Shown here one piece after another: positions 17,544-27,359 of a DNA stretch of 64,000 nucleotides (position 1 is the first letter of the stretch; every line of letters begins with the position of its first letter). The notes under the pieces are model-generated. The model saw only the letters and a program-made list of their open reading frames with translations. It did not search any database and was not told where the DNA came from. A program made the translations under genes and the position numbers. The stretch comes from Rhabdonatronobacter sediminivivens (GTDB lineage Bacteria > Pseudomonadota > Alphaproteobacteria > Rhodobacterales > Rhodobacteraceae), in the NCBI RefSeq assembly GCF_013415485.1, contig NZ_JACBXS010000015.1:32984-96983 (forward strand). Reading direction: 5' to 3'.

Positions 17544-18011
17544 ATGCCGAAACATAACGAATACCGCCACATGCCCTATAGCGCGCAGCAGATCTTTGAT
17601 CTGGTGGCCGATGTGGCCCGCTACCCGGAATTCCTGCCCTGGACATCGGCCGCCCGCATCCGCGCCCGCCGACCGATCGAGGGCGGCGAGGAAATCGACG
17701 CGGATCTGGTAATCTCGTTCAAGGTGTTTCGAGAGCGGTTCACCAGCCGGGTGCAGATGTATCCGGACCAGGGCCTGATCAAGACCACCTATCTGGATGG
17801 CCCGTTCAAGTACATGCATTCCAGCTGGTCCCTGCGCGCGGCCGAGGATGGCGGCTGCATCGTTGATTTCCATGTGGATTTCGAGTTCCGCAGCGCCATG
17901 CTTCAGCGGCTGATCGGGGTGGTGTTCGATCAGGCCATGCGCCGCATCGTCGCCGCGTTCGAAAAGCGGGCCCGGGCGCTTTACGGGCCGGGCGGCCAGC
18001 CTGCAGCCTGA
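17544..18011 (+). CDS. COQ10 / RatA-like START-domain protein (ubiquinone-binding)
   Basis: A 155-residue SRPBCC-fold protein of the COQ10/RatA family. The start HNEYRHMPYSAQQIFDLVADV, then YPEFLPW, and the end VDFEFRSAMLQRLIGVVFDQAMRRIVAAFEKRA match alphaproteobacterial members along the full length. In eukaryotes COQ10 binds ubiquinone and aids its delivery to the respiratory chain; the bacterial homologue RatA was described as a ribosome inhibitor. The ubiquinone role is the more likely one here but is inferred. It stands 80 bases before rnd on the same strand. Confidence 0.9.
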   Translation: MPKHNEYRHMPYSAQQIFDLVADVARYPEFLPWTSAARIRARRPIEGGEEIDADLVISFKVFRERFTSRVQMYPDQGLIKTTYLDGPFKYMHSSWSLRAAEDGGCIVDFHVDFEFRSAMLQRLIGVVFDQAMRRIVAAFEKRARALYGPGGQPAA

Positions 18012-18091
18012 GCCCCGGGCGCGGGGGTTTCCAAGGTCGGGGCTTTGACATATGACGGTTCGGTCACTTGCCCCCGGGGACCGCCGACCGC

Positions 18092-19276
18092 ATGAAGATC
18101 ATCACCACCACCGACGACCTGGCCGCGTTCTGTGCCCGCGCCCATGCGGCGCCCTATGTCACCATCGACACCGAATTCCTGCGCGAACGCACCTATTACG
18201 CAAAACTGTGCCTGATCCAGATGGCATTGCCGGGACCGGATGGCCCAGGTTCGGGCGAGGCGGTGATCGTGGACCCGCTGGCCGGGGACAAGGGCCTGTC
18301 GCTGGCGCCCCTGGCCGAGCTGATGCGCGATGAAACCACGGTCAAGGTCTTCCATGCCGCCCGCCAGGACCTGGAGATCTTCTATTTCGATCTTGGGGTC
18401 ATGCCGCGACCGCTGTTTGACACGCAGGTGGCAGCCATGGTCTGCGGGCATGGCGATCAGGTGGGGTATGAGACGCTGGTGCGCAAGCTTGCCAAGGGTC
18501 AGGTGGACAAGGCCTCGCGCTTCACCGACTGGTCGCGCCGCCCGCTGTCGGATGCGCAACTGGCCTATGCGCTGGCCGATGTGACCCATCTGCGCGTGAT
18601 CTATGAGAAGCTGGCCGAACAGCTGGAGGCCACGGGCCGCGCGCCCTGGGTCGATGAGGAGCTGGAGGCGCTGACCGACCCGGAAACCTATGTCACCCGC
18701 CCCGAGGACGCCTGGAAGCGGATCAAGACCCGCTCCAACGGCGGGCGCTTTCTGGCCATCGTGCGCGAGTTGGCGCGGTTCCGTGAGAACCACGCGCAGT
18801 CGCGCAATGTGCCGCGCGCGCGGGTTTACAAGGATGACGCGCTTCTGGAACTGGCCTCGTTGCGCCCGGCCACGATGGAGGATCTGGGCCGCGCGCGGCT
18901 GCTGTTGCGCGATGCGCGGCGCGGCGACATTGCCCAGGGGATCCTGCAGGCCGTGGCGGATGGACAGGCGTTGAGCCCGACCGAGTTTCCCGAAACCCCA
19001 CCCGACCGGGCCGCGCTGCAGGTCAATCCGGCGCTGGCCGATCTGCTGCGCGTGTTGCTCAAGGCCTGTTGCGAATCCGGGGGGGTGGCTCAGAAGCTGG
19101 TGGCCTCGGCTGCGGATCTGGATGCCATCGCCGCCGGAGAGCGCGATCTGGCAGCCCTGCGCGGCTGGCGCCGTGAGGTATTTGGCGCGCATGCGCTACG
19201 GCTGTGTGAGGGGGCGCTGGCACTGGGTGTGCAGGGGCAATCGGTCCGGATGATCAACCTGACGGAGCCCGGCTGA
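18092..19276 (+). CDS. rnd: Ribonuclease D
   Basis: A 394-residue 3'-5' exoribonuclease of the DEDDy type, acting on tRNA 3' ends and other structured RNAs. The catalytic acidic residues are visible: IDTEFLRERTYYAKLCLIQ (DxE), KVFHAARQDLEIF (D) and the late YALADVTHLRVIY (Y...D). Two HRDC-like helical regions follow (about 205-290 and 300-390). ATG 18092 is chosen over TTG 18068 because similarity begins at MKIITT. A class A palindrome follows about 70 bases after the stop. Confidence 0.94.
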   Translation: MKIITTTDDLAAFCARAHAAPYVTIDTEFLRERTYYAKLCLIQMALPGPDGPGSGEAVIVDPLAGDKGLSLAPLAELMRDETTVKVFHAARQDLEIFYFDLGVMPRPLFDTQVAAMVCGHGDQVGYETLVRKLAKGQVDKASRFTDWSRRPLSDAQLAYALADVTHLRVIYEKLAEQLEATGRAPWVDEELEALTDPETYVTRPEDAWKRIKTRSNGGRFLAIVRELARFRENHAQSRNVPRARVYKDDALLELASLRPATMEDLGRARLLLRDARRGDIAQGILQAVADGQALSPTEFPETPPDRAALQVNPALADLLRVLLKACCESGGVAQKLVASAADLDAIAAGERDLAALRGWRREVFGAHALRLCEGALALGVQGQSVRMINLTEPG

Positions 19277-19342
19277 AAGCTGGAGCTTGATGGCAAGGCA
19301 CCGCTTGCGCCCATCCTTGGGCCGCCGTGGCAGGCGTTTGAA

Positions 19343-19413
19343 GCGCCCCCGAGCCGCGCCCCACCCACCCACCCTACGCGCCTCGGGGGCGCGGCCCGGC
19401 GCGGGCGCCGGGC
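19343..19413 (-). repeat. Hairpin plus G-quadruplex palindrome, copy 2 (class A)
   Basis: Copy 2 lies between the convergent ends of rnd and gcdH. The main palindrome is 19343-19392 with arms GCGCCCCCGAG / CTCGGGGGCGC. On the minus strand the loop reads as four GGG runs with single T spacers (complement of 19360-19374). A flanking hairpin of 9-bp arms (GCCCGGCGC / GCGCCGGGC, 19394-19413) lies one base away, on the 5' side of the G-rich strand as in copies 1, 4, 7 and 8. It would be G-rich in the gcdH transcript. Confidence 0.85.
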
Positions 19414-19524
19414 GCACAGGGTGGCCGATGTTTCGGCGCTGTCCATGGCCAGGTCAGGCGGTTGGTTGCGGTGACGGCTCGGGCGCGGCGCGCCCGAGGT
19501 TTCAGGGCATTCGGCCCAGCCCGT

Positions 19525-20748
19525 TCAGAAGAACGCCTGCAGACCGGTTTGCGCGCGTCCCAGGATCAGGGCGTGGATATCATGCGTGCCCTCATAGGTG
19601 TTCACGGTTTCCAGGTTCATCATGTGGCGGATGACCTGGAACTCTTCGGAAATACCGTTGCCGCCATGCATGTCGCGCGCCACCCGGGCGATCTCCAGCG
19701 CCTTGCCGCAGTTGTTGCGCTTGATCAGGCTGATCATTTCCGGCGCGCCCTCGGCCGCGTCCATCAGCCGTCCGACCTGCAGCGCGGCCTGCAGGCCCAG
19801 CGTGATTTCGGTCTGCATGTCGGCCAGCTTCTTCTGGAACAGCTGCGTCTGCGCCAGCGGCTTGCCGAATTGCTTGCGGTCCAGCCCATAGCTGCGCGCG
19901 GCGTGCCAGCAGGTTTCGGCCGCGCCCATGACGCCCCAGGCGATCCCGTAGCGGGCACGGTTGAGGCAGCCGAACGGGCCCTTCAGCCCCTCCACATGCG
20001 GCAGCAGCGCGCCCTCGCCGACCTCAACCCCGTCCATGACGATCTCGCCGGTGGTCGAGGCCCGCAGGGATTGCTTGCCGCCGATCTTGGGCGCCGAAAG
20101 CCCCTTCATGCCCTTTTCCAGCACAAAGCCCCGGATCTTGCCGCCATGGGCGTCGGATTTGGCCCAGATCACGAAGACATCGGCGAAGGGGCTGTTGGAA
20201 ATCCACATCTTGGAGCCGCTGATGCGGTAGCCGGTGGCGGTTTTCTCGGCCCGGGTCTTCATGCCCGCGGGGTCTGACCCCGCATCAGGTTCGGTCAGGC
20301 CGAAACAGCCGATCAGCGCGCCGGAACACAGGCCCGGCAGGTATTTCTGGCGCTGGTCCTCGGTGCCATAGGCATAGATCGGATAGATCACCAGCGAGGA
20401 TTGCACCGACATCATCGAGCGATAACCGGAATCCACGCGCTCGATCTCGCGCGCGATCAGGCCATAGGTGACATAGCCCGCGCCCAGGCCGCCGTATTCC
20501 TCGGGCAGGGTGGCGCCCAGCAGCCCGGCCTGCCCCATCAGCGGGAAGAGTTCGGGTGCAGCGGCTTCGGTGCGGTAGGCATCAGTCACGCGGGGTTGCA
20601 GCTCGGACTGGGCAAAGGCATGGGCGGCATCGCGCAGCATGCGCTCTTCTTCGGTGAGCTGGCTGTCCAGGCGCAGCGGGTCATCCCAGGTGAAGCGGCC
20701 CAGATCAGGCTTGTCCTTCGGCTTCAGGGCGGGGGCATCGAGGGCCAT
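19525..20748 (-). CDS. gcdH: Glutaryl-CoA dehydrogenase (acyl-CoA dehydrogenase family)
   Basis: A 407-residue FAD-dependent acyl-CoA dehydrogenase best matching glutaryl-CoA dehydrogenase, which oxidises and decarboxylates glutaryl-CoA to crotonyl-CoA in lysine and tryptophan breakdown. Signature segments are [49 protein letters not shown], and the catalytic Glu in [20 protein letters not shown]. Start choice: AGGAGG abuts ATG 20754 but lies six bases from ATG 20748, so translation should begin at 20748 (MALDAP). No other pathway genes are adjacent. Confidence 0.94.
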   Translation of the reverse strand: MALDAPALKPKDKPDLGRFTWDDPLRLDSQLTEEERMLRDAAHAFAQSELQPRVTDAYRTEAAAPELFPLMGQAGLLGATLPEEYGGLGAGYVTYGLIAREIERVDSGYRSMMSVQSSLVIYPIYAYGTEDQRQKYLPGLCSGALIGCFGLTEPDAGSDPAGMKTRAEKTATGYRISGSKMWISNSPFADVFVIWAKSDAHGGKIRGFVLEKGMKGLSAPKIGGKQSLRASTTGEIVMDGVEVGEGALLPHVEGLKGPFGCLNRARYGIAWGVMGAAETCWHAARSYGLDRKQFGKPLAQTQLFQKKLADMQTEITLGLQAALQVGRLMDAAEGAPEMISLIKRNNCGKALEIARVARDMHGGNGISEEFQVIRHMMNLETVNTYEGTHDIHALILGRAQTGLQAFF

Positions 20749-20835
20749 GGTCATCCTCCGGTCGGTCAGAAAAATTCGTTCTGTGGTATCATGGCGCGCC
20801 GGCAAAGATAAGCCATAAGGCGCCTATCTGACGGC

Positions 20836-21921
20836 TCAGGCGGCGCGGAAATGCTTGGACAGTTTCAGCCCCTGCCCCTGATAGTTCGACGCAATCTGCG
20901 CGCCGTAAAGCACCGAAGGGCGCGATGCCATGCGCTCATACACCAGCCGCCCCACAACCTGCCCGTGTTCCAGCACAAAGGGCGCTTCATGGCAGCGGAC
21001 CTCCAGCACGCCGCGCGCGCCCGCGCCCCCGGCGGCGGAATGGCCGAAACCGGGATCGAAGAACCCGGCGTAATGGACCCGGAATTCGCCCACCATGGCC
21101 AGATAGGGCGCCATTTCGGCCGCGTAATCGGGCGGGATATGCACGGCTTCACGGCTGACCAGAATATAGAACGCGCCGGGGTCCAGGATCAGCTTGCCGC
21201 CATCGGTCTGTAGCGGGTCCCAGAAATCCAGCGGGTCATAGGCGCCGATCCTGTCCAGATCGATCACCCCGGTGTGCGGCTTGGCGCGATACCCCGCCAG
21301 CCCGCCGGTGGCCGGGCGCAGGTCCACGGAAAACCCCAGCCCTTCGGAGATCACCGCCTGCCCCGAGACCAGACCAACCTGCGCATGCAGCGCGGCAAGG
21401 GCGTCATCCTTCAAGACCGCCTGCCCGCGCCGGAACCGGATCTGGTTCAGCCGCATCCCGGGGCGCACAAGGACCGAGAATGACCGCGGGCAGATTTCGG
21501 CATAGAGTGGTCCGGAATAGCCCGCGGGCACTCGGTCGAATTCAGTCCCTTCGTCGGTGATGACCCGGGTCAGCAGGTCCAGCCGTCCGGTGGAACTCTT
21601 GGCATTGGCCACGGCCTGCACATCCCCCGGAAGCGCCAGCGATTCCATCAGCGGGACCACATAGACGCAGCCTTTCTCCAGCACCGCGCCAGAGGTCAGA
21701 TCCATGGAATGCATGCCGAATTCATCCAGCCGGTCACGGACCGCCCGCCCCTGCCCGGCCAGGAAGGACGCCCGCACCCGGTGCGCCACCGCGCCAAGCC
21801 GCAGGTCCAGGCTGGCGGGCTGGACCTGATCATCGCCCAGGGGGGTGGTCGCAGAAATCTGGCCAGCGGCGTGCATCTGGCGCAGGTCATAGTCCGGCAG
21901 AACGCCTGGCTGTGCGGTCAT
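20836..21921 (-). CDS. dcd: dCTP deaminase, long alphaproteobacterial form
   Basis: A 361-residue deaminase that makes dUTP from dCTP for thymidylate synthesis. The active-site stretch AKSSTGRLDLLTRVITDEGTEFD and the following GYSGPLYAEICPRSFSV are clear. The protein is about twice the length of the 190-residue enterobacterial Dcd; a second domain of the same fold fills the C-terminal half (FDPGFGH, VLEHGQVVGRLVYERM). This long form is usual in alphaproteobacteria. The start at 21921 has an AAGGGGG site; the open frame further upstream runs through the tRNA-Pro gene and is not coding. Confidence 0.9.
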   Translation of the reverse strand: MTAQPGVLPDYDLRQMHAAGQISATTPLGDDQVQPASLDLRLGAVAHRVRASFLAGQGRAVRDRLDEFGMHSMDLTSGAVLEKGCVYVVPLMESLALPGDVQAVANAKSSTGRLDLLTRVITDEGTEFDRVPAGYSGPLYAEICPRSFSVLVRPGMRLNQIRFRRGQAVLKDDALAALHAQVGLVSGQAVISEGLGFSVDLRPATGGLAGYRAKPHTGVIDLDRIGAYDPLDFWDPLQTDGGKLILDPGAFYILVSREAVHIPPDYAAEMAPYLAMVGEFRVHYAGFFDPGFGHSAAGGAGARGVLEVRCHEAPFVLEHGQVVGRLVYERMASRPSVLYGAQIASNYQGQGLKLSKHFRAA

Positions 21922-22025
21922 CAGAGGCCCCCTTGAGCACGCAATCCCTGCGCTCTTACACGGGTGGGGCCCCATGGGAAAGACTTGAGGAAACCCAAGG
22001 GGTGGTAGCTGCAATCGAAATGATT

Positions 22026-22102
22026 TGGTCGGGCTAGCAGGACTCGAACCTGCGACCTTCCGTCCCCCAGACGGACGCGCTACCAGGCTGCGCCATAGCC
22101 CG
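22026..22102 (-). tRNA. tRNA-Pro (anticodon GGG)
   Basis: The minus strand gives a complete 77-nt tRNA: acceptor CGGGCTA / TAGCCCG, D-arm GCGC...GCGC, anticodon stem TCCGT / ACGGA with loop CTGGGGG (anticodon GGG), T-arm GCAGG-TTCGAGT-CCTGC and an encoded CCA. It reads CCC/CCU proline codons. Confidence 0.96.
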
Positions 22103-22182
22103 AACACCGGCGTGTTTAGCGGATTGAGCGCCGGGGGCAAGGGAAAATATTGCCCGGGTTCCGCGTTCATTCCGCCTTGCGG

Positions 22183-23043
22183 CTACCAGCGCCGCACACC
22201 GCTTGTTTCGGACATGCGCTCCAGCAACGCGTCAAGCCGCCGAGAGGCAGCAACCAGCGCGGGACGGTGCGGCGCTGCCTGTCCCGGGCGCATCCCACGC
22301 AGGCGCAGGGCCAGGCGCGGCGCGGCGGGTGAGTCGCCATCGCGGGCGGTGGCCTCGGGCTCGGCATCGGTGGCCTCGGGCTCGTTGACCTCATCATCCG
22401 CACTGGTCGCATCGACGCGCGCGGCGTCGGACCCGGTGGGGGCGTGAACAGGGTCGCGCCCGTTCGCAACGGCGTCTGCGGCGGTTTCGGCGGGGTCCTC
22501 GGCCTCGGACGGCGGCGCATCGGGCGCGGCCACAACCGGGTCAGCGGCGGTTTCCTCTGGCGTTTCGGCGGCGCGGGTGTCCGCAGGTTCCTCAGGGGGC
22601 TGCGGGTGCTCTTGCGCCGCGGGCGCCGCCGGAGCGGGGTCCTCAGGCGGATCAGCCGCCATGGGCGTGTCCGATACCGGCACGCGGGCGTCATCGGTCG
22701 CAACCTCGCCCTCGATGGCCGAAGCGTCCAGCTCCACCGCATCGGTTTCGCCACCGATCTGGGCAACCATGGCCGGGGGCGCCATCCCGGTCACATGGCG
22801 GGTGCCCTTGTCCGACAGCATCTTCTGCACGCCGCGAATCGTCATGCCCTGGTCATGCAGAAGGCTGCGAATCCCGGCCAGCAGCAGCACATCCGAGGGC
22901 CGGTAATAGCGCCGCCCCCCTGCCCGCTTCACCGGTTTGACATGCGAGAACTTGCTTTCCCAGAACCGCAACACATGTGCCGGGGTCTGCAGGATCTCGG
23001 CCACTTCGCTGATGGTCCGGAATGCCTCGGGCGCCTTGCGCAT
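22183..23043 (-). CDS. MerR-family regulator with Ala/Pro/Glu-rich linker
   Basis: A 286-residue regulator. Residues about 8-75 are a MerR winged-helix domain ([20 protein letters not shown], then [19 protein letters not shown], then [11 protein letters not shown]). From about residue 100 to 245 it is a low-complexity Ala/Pro/Glu/Asp stretch, and the last 40 residues become ordered again ([18 protein letters not shown]). No ligand cysteines are seen. ATG 23043 overlaps the ihfA stop (TGATG), so it is translationally coupled to ihfA. The fabH-ihfA-merR order is common in alphaproteobacteria; the target is unknown. Confidence 0.9.
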   Translation of the reverse strand: MRKAPEAFRTISEVAEILQTPAHVLRFWESKFSHVKPVKRAGGRRYYRPSDVLLLAGIRSLLHDQGMTIRGVQKMLSDKGTRHVTGMAPPAMVAQIGGETDAVELDASAIEGEVATDDARVPVSDTPMAADPPEDPAPAAPAAQEHPQPPEEPADTRAAETPEETAADPVVAAPDAPPSEAEDPAETAADAVANGRDPVHAPTGSDAARVDATSADDEVNEPEATDAEPEATARDGDSPAAPRLALRLRGMRPGQAAPHRPALVAASRRLDALLERMSETSGVRRW

Positions 23044-23348
23044 CAACCAGCCCTGTTACCGCTTGCAACCCGATCCTTCAGAATATGCGACGGTCGAAAG
23101 GTCAGCACGCGGCGCGGATCGATCGGAACCTCTTCGCCGGTCTTGGGATTGCGCCCCACCCGCGATCCCTTGTCGCGCACGCTGAACGTGCCAAAGGACG
23201 AAATCTTGACCTGCTCGCCGCGCACCAGCGCGTCCGAAATATGCTGCAAAACGGTTTCGACCAGTTGCGCCGATTCGTTGCGTGAAAGTCCAACCTCGCG
23301 GAAAACGGCCTCGCTCAGATCCATCCGCGTCAGAGTGTTTTCGCTCAT
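23043..23348 (-). CDS. ihfA: Integration host factor, alpha subunit
   Basis: A 101-residue DNA-bending protein of the HU/IHF family. It starts [23 protein letters not shown] and carries [30 protein letters not shown] with the Pro that intercalates in the minor groove, followed by [15 protein letters not shown]. The alpha subunit pairs with IhfB in recombination, transcription and replication control. Two GANTC sites lie about 40-50 bases upstream of the start (23389-23399). The stop overlaps the merR start. It follows fabH on the same strand after about 140 bases. Confidence 0.94.
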   Translation of the reverse strand: MSENTLTRMDLSEAVFREVGLSRNESAQLVETVLQHISDALVRGEQVKISSFGTFSVRDKGSRVGRNPKTGEEVPIDPRRVLTFRPSHILKDRVASGNRAG

Positions 23349-23490
23349 GCCTTGCCCCCCAGCTGAGCCAAGAACATGGGACAAGGCAGATTCCGAGTCA
23401 ATATCAACGCCTTGAAACGCGGCCTTCGCAGAGTGGTTTAGATTTCCGATGCGCGGAGAATCGCCACGGACAGGACAGGGCACCCCGGCC

Positions 23491-24465
23491 CTACCAGCGA
23501 AGGGCCACGGCCCCCCAGCTCAGCCCGCCGCCGATGGCCTCCAGCAGGACCAGATCACCACGGGAAAAGCGCCCTTCGGAGGCAGCGACCGACAGCGCCA
23601 GCGGGATCGACGCCGCCGAGGTATTGCCATGGTCCTGCACCGTGACGACGACCTTCTCCATCGGCAGGCCCAGCTTCTGCGCGGTGCCACGGATGATGCG
23701 CAGATTGGCCTGATGGGGCACGACCCAGTCAACATCCTGCGCCCCCAGGCCGGTGCGTTCCAGCGCGGTCTGGGCCGTGGCGGCCAGCTTTTCCACGGCA
23801 TGGCGGAAGACCTCGCGCCCCTGCATGCGCAGACACCCTGCGGTGCCGCTGGTGGATACGCCCCCGTCCACATACAGCAGATCCCGGAAACGCCCGTCCG
23901 AATTGAGGTCCGTGGACAGGATGCCACGGTCATCCGACCCCCCGGCGCCCTGCTGCGCCTCCAGCACCACGGCGCCGGCGCCATCACCGAACAGGACGCA
24001 GGTGCCGCGATCGGTCCAGTCCATGATGCGCGAGAATGTCTCGGCCCCGATCACCAGCACCCGGTCGGCCTGGCCGGACAGGATCATGCCATTGGCATTG
24101 GCCATGGCAAAGACGAAGCCTGCACAGACCGCCTGCACGTCAAAGGCAAAGCCCCGGGTCATGCCCAGACCGTCCTGGACCTGGGTTGCCACGGCGGGAA
24201 ATGTGTGATCCGGGGTTGAGGTCGCCACGACCACCGCGTCGATGTCACCGGCTGACAGCCCGGCGTTTTCCAGTGCCGCCCGCCCCGCATGGATCGCCAG
24301 ATGCGAGGTGAACTCACCCGGTGCGGCGAAATGGCGCCGCTCGATCCCCGAGCGCGACCGGATCCATTCATCCGACGTGTCCAGCGTCTTGGCAAATTCG
24401 GAATTTGGAACCACGCGCGCGGGCAGATAATGCCCGGTTCCAATGATCACTGACCTGCGCGTCAT
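23491..24465 (-). CDS. fabH: 3-oxoacyl-ACP synthase III (KAS III)
   Basis: A 324-residue condensing enzyme that starts fatty acid synthesis by joining acetyl-CoA to malonyl-ACP. The catalytic Cys is in [17 protein letters not shown] (about residue 113), with His in [10 protein letters not shown] and Asn in [14 protein letters not shown]. The end [14 protein letters not shown] is standard. The start ATG overlaps the plsX stop by four bases (ATGA), showing tight coupling in the rpmF-plsX-fabH operon. Confidence 0.97.
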   Translation of the reverse strand: MTRRSVIIGTGHYLPARVVPNSEFAKTLDTSDEWIRSRSGIERRHFAAPGEFTSHLAIHAGRAALENAGLSAGDIDAVVVATSTPDHTFPAVATQVQDGLGMTRGFAFDVQAVCAGFVFAMANANGMILSGQADRVLVIGAETFSRIMDWTDRGTCVLFGDGAGAVVLEAQQGAGGSDDRGILSTDLNSDGRFRDLLYVDGGVSTSGTAGCLRMQGREVFRHAVEKLAATAQTALERTGLGAQDVDWVVPHQANLRIIRGTAQKLGLPMEKVVVTVQDHGNTSAASIPLALSVAASEGRFSRGDLVLLEAIGGGLSWGAVALRW

Positions 24466-25580
24466 TCCTCCCCCTGTCCGTTCTTGCCTGCAACCGCAAT
24501 CGCGGCGCGATGCTCCTCGGCGCTCCGGGCAACGGCGGCCAGCCGTTCGGACATGCGCCCCTGAAAACCGGATTGCGCCAGTTGAAAGGCCAGCTTGATC
24601 GCCGCGGAAACCCCGGTTGCATCGGCGCTGCCATGGGATTTGACCACCGTGCCGTTCAGCCCCAGGAACACACCCCCGTTGACCCGGCGCGGATCAATCC
24701 GTTTCTGCAACCGCCGGAAGGTGCCGATGGATGGCAGCGCCGCCAGCCGCGACACCCAAGAGGCCGAGATTTCGGCATGCAGCAGATCGCGAATCAGGCG
24801 GGCCGTGCCCTCGGCGGTCTTGAGCGCGACATTACCCGTGAACCCATCGGTCACGATGACATCCACATGCGCGGCCGGGATGTCCGACCCCTCGACAAAG
24901 CCGACGTAATCATATCGCCCGATTTCGCTCATGGCGGCGATCAGGTCATGCGCCTCGCGGATTTCGCTGCGGCCCTTGTGGTCTTCGGTGCCGACATTGA
25001 GCAGCCCTACCCGCGGCCGGGACACATTGAAGGCATTGCGGTAATAGGCCGTGCCCAGCAGGGCGTATTGCATCAGATTGTCCGCGTCGGCGCGGATATC
25101 GGCGCCCACGTCCAGCATGACGTTGTAGTCACGGCTGCCACGCTTCGGCCACATGCAGGCAATCGCCGGGCGGTCCACACCCGGCAGCTTGCGCAGGCGC
25201 AGCATGGACAGCGCCATCAACGCGCCGGTATTGCCACAGGACACCGCCGCAGCGGCACCCCCGTCACGCACCGAATCGACGCAGGACCACATGGACGTGT
25301 CCTTGCCATGGCGCATGACATGGCTGGGCTTTTCGTCCATGGTCACCACACCGTCGGCATGGGCCACGGTGGCGCGCTCCCTGAGCTCGGCATGCTTGTC
25401 AACCAGCGGCTGCAGCACGGCGGCATCGCCGTGCAGCACCAGTCCAAGCTGCGGGTTCTTCCGGGCGGACAGCACGCAACCGGCCACAACCTCCGCCGGG
25501 CCGGTATCACCACCCATGGCATCGACCGAAACGCTTATCTTTCGGACCGGTGCAGCATGGGCGGTATCACTATGGGTCAT
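24462..25580 (-). CDS. plsX: Phosphate acyltransferase PlsX
   Basis: A 372-residue enzyme making acyl-phosphate from acyl-ACP for phospholipid synthesis. Family segments include [62 protein letters not shown] and [19 protein letters not shown]. It sits between rpmF (20 bases upstream) and fabH (4-base overlap), a very common arrangement. The C-terminal tail after about residue 345 is Ala/Glu-rich and not conserved. Confidence 0.97.
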   Translation of the reverse strand: MTHSDTAHAAPVRKISVSVDAMGGDTGPAEVVAGCVLSARKNPQLGLVLHGDAAVLQPLVDKHAELRERATVAHADGVVTMDEKPSHVMRHGKDTSMWSCVDSVRDGGAAAAVSCGNTGALMALSMLRLRKLPGVDRPAIACMWPKRGSRDYNVMLDVGADIRADADNLMQYALLGTAYYRNAFNVSRPRVGLLNVGTEDHKGRSEIREAHDLIAAMSEIGRYDYVGFVEGSDIPAAHVDVIVTDGFTGNVALKTAEGTARLIRDLLHAEISASWVSRLAALPSIGTFRRLQKRIDPRRVNGGVFLGLNGTVVKSHGSADATGVSAAIKLAFQLAQSGFQGRMSERLAAVARSAEEHRAAIAVAGKNGQGEE

Positions 25581-25600
25581 TGCGCAGCGCCCGCGCGCGC

Positions 25601-25807
25601 TCAGGCCGCGTCGTCGTCCAGATCGACGTCGGCGGCCTGGGCGACCACTTCGCGGTCATTGTAGAAGCCGCAGGACGGGCACACATGATGCGGGCGCTTC
25701 AGCTCACCGCAGCTGGGGCATTCGTTCGGGTTTGCGGCAACCAGCGCATCATGGGCCCGGCGCATGTTGCGGCGGGAGCGGGTTACGCGGTTCTGTTGCA
25801 CGGCCAT
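25601..25807 (-). CDS. rpmF: 50S ribosomal protein L32
   Basis: A 68-residue ribosomal protein starting [20 protein letters not shown], with the zinc-type pairs [20 protein letters not shown] and an acidic tail. The start is at 25807; the longer frame upstream is spurious. It is the first recognisable gene of the rpmF-plsX-fabH unit. Many alphaproteobacteria have a DUF177 gene directly upstream; here olsB takes that position. Confidence 0.97.
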   Translation of the reverse strand: MAVQQNRVTRSRRNMRRAHDALVAANPNECPSCGELKRPHHVCPSCGFYNDREVVAQAADVDLDDDAA

Positions 25808-25994
25808 GGGTTCAACCTCGGGTATCTGTCGTGAATGGGCCCGCGCCAGGCGCCGGACCCGGGGAATCTTGGATCGGTTCGGTCGATACGGGGGATGCCA
25901 TACACCGCCGGGGTACATGTTCCAAGCCCTGTTCGCTCGAGCGCCGGACCATAGACGTATTTTTCCGCAGCGCAAGGGGGCGCGCGCAGCCCTG

Positions 25995-26753
25995 TCAGTG
26001 CGCGGCCAGCGCCGCCAGGGCCCGCAGCCGCGCCTTGCGCGCGGGGGGGATTGTTGCCGTGTCCACCAGCGTCAGCACATGCAGCGTGTCCAGATCCCGG
26101 TCAATGACCGCGTGGTCCGACACCCGCCCTCCAAGCGCCAGATAGCTGCGCAGCAACGGGGGTATCCCGCGCGGCGAGGGGGCCACCGCGGCAACCGGCT
26201 GTTGCAGCGGCGTGGTTTCGGATGCGGCCGGACCGGGGGCGATTGCGGGCCGCGCCAGGTGATGCGCCGCCAGCCAGGCCAGCGCCGGAGCGTGGCGGTC
26301 TGGCTCGGCCCCGGGAAAAGAGCTGCATCCCATCAGCAGCCGGGCCCCCATGGCATCGACCAGTGCGGCCACCTCGCCCAGAAGCAGGCGCGGAATGTCG
26401 GGGACATGGCGGACTGCCGGGGCAAGGCAGAAGCGCCCCAGTTCCAGGATCGGCGCGCCGACATCGGCCAGCCCGCGCAGATCATAGAATTGCGCGCTGT
26501 AGCCCCGGTTCGCGGCAGGGCCGTCGGGCAGGATCAGCACCCGACACGTGGCCACGACGGTCCCGCTGCCCTCCTCCCGCACCACCAGATGCCTGGCCTG
26601 GGGGTCGAACGCATCGGCATCCGGCCGACCGGCGCGAAAGACCCGTGCACGCAGGGCCAGCGCAGCCCGCAAGGTGCTGGCCGAACGTGCTGTGGCCGCG
26701 CCATAGCGCACAGGGCTGAGCGAGGTCGTTGCGGCAAGGCTGCTGGCGGGCAT
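25995..26753 (-). CDS. olsB: Ornithine N-acyltransferase OlsB-like (GNAT)
   Basis: A 252-residue GNAT-fold acyltransferase of the OlsB/hemolysin-like group, which adds a 3-hydroxy fatty acid from ACP to ornithine in ornithine-lipid synthesis. Typical segments are [48 protein letters not shown] and [11 protein letters not shown]. The start at 26753 has a GGGG site; the frame further upstream is not supported. The partner OlsA is not in the window. It lies upstream of rpmF-plsX-fabH on the same strand, a lipid-synthesis context that fits. Confidence 0.82.
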   Translation of the reverse strand: MPASSLAATTSLSPVRYGAATARSASTLRAALALRARVFRAGRPDADAFDPQARHLVVREEGSGTVVATCRVLILPDGPAANRGYSAQFYDLRGLADVGAPILELGRFCLAPAVRHVPDIPRLLLGEVAALVDAMGARLLMGCSSFPGAEPDRHAPALAWLAAHHLARPAIAPGPAASETTPLQQPVAAVAPSPRGIPPLLRSYLALGGRVSDHAVIDRDLDTLHVLTLVDTATIPPARKARLRALAALAAH

Positions 26754-26863
26754 GGGGATCCCCCTCTGTTCACTGTGCCGGATGGCCAGGGCCTCTGGTC
26801 CGGGGCACATAGACTCCTAGATCATATAGGGAAATGACAGTATTGCGAAGCAAGGGAGCTGAC

Positions 26864-27259
26864 ATGAGTTTTCCGGTCGAGAAAAGCGATGCCGAGTGGC
26901 GCGCGCAATTGTCGGATCTGGCCTATAAGGTGACCCGCAAGGAAGGCACCGAGCGCGCCTTTTCCCATGATGACTTTCCAAAGGTGCCGGGGCGGTTTCA
27001 TTGCATCTGCTGCGGACAGGGACTGTTCGATCAGACGCAGAAGTTCGACAGCGGCACGGGATGGCCCTCGTTCTGGGCGCCGATCGACGATGAGGCCATC
27101 GGGACGCGCGTGGACCGAAAGTTCTTCATGCGCCGCACCGAGGTGCATTGCAGCGGCTGTGGCGCGCATCTGGGACATGTCTTTCCTGACGGCCCCCCGC
27201 CCACCGGCCTGCGCTACTGCATGAATGGTGTCGCTATGGAATTTGTCCCCGACGCGTGA
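26864..27259 (+). CDS. msrB: Peptide-methionine (R)-S-oxide reductase MsrB, cytosolic
   Basis: A 131-residue repair enzyme reducing methionine-R-sulfoxide. It carries two zinc-binding CxxC pairs (CICCG and CSGCG), the substrate loop [12 protein letters not shown], and the catalytic Cys in GLRYCMNG near the end. No signal peptide is present, so it is cytosolic. The start at ATG 26864 has AAGGGAG; the 10-codon extension upstream is not supported. A second, exported MsrB is encoded at 50395. A class B palindrome lies 24 bases after the stop. Confidence 0.96.
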   Translation: MSFPVEKSDAEWRAQLSDLAYKVTRKEGTERAFSHDDFPKVPGRFHCICCGQGLFDQTQKFDSGTGWPSFWAPIDDEAIGTRVDRKFFMRRTEVHCSGCGAHLGHVFPDGPPPTGLRYCMNGVAMEFVPDA

Positions 27260-27283
27260 CCTTGCAGTTGTGGCCGCTGGCCC

Positions 27284-27338
27284 CTCTGCGCCCCCGGGCG
27301 TCGCCCACCCGCCCACCCCGACGCCCGGGGGCGCAGAG
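27284..27338 (-). repeat. G-quadruplex palindrome, copy 3 (class B)
   Basis: Perfect 20-bp arms at 27284-27303 and 27319-27338 (outer bases CTCTGCG, inner GTCG/CGAC) enclose a 15-base loop, CCCACCCGCCCACCC. The minus strand therefore has four GGG runs with single-base spacers. It lies between the convergent stops of msrB (24 bases away) and the half aldehyde dehydrogenase gene (21 bases away). No separate flanking hairpin of the class A kind is present. Confidence 0.9.
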
Positions 27339-27359
27339 GCGCGGAACCGCAGCAGTGCG

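Noticed and set aside
21922..22170. An N-terminal extension of dcd to 444 residues
   Set aside because: The extension translates the tRNA-Pro gene; the conserved protein begins at 21921 with its own ribosome site.
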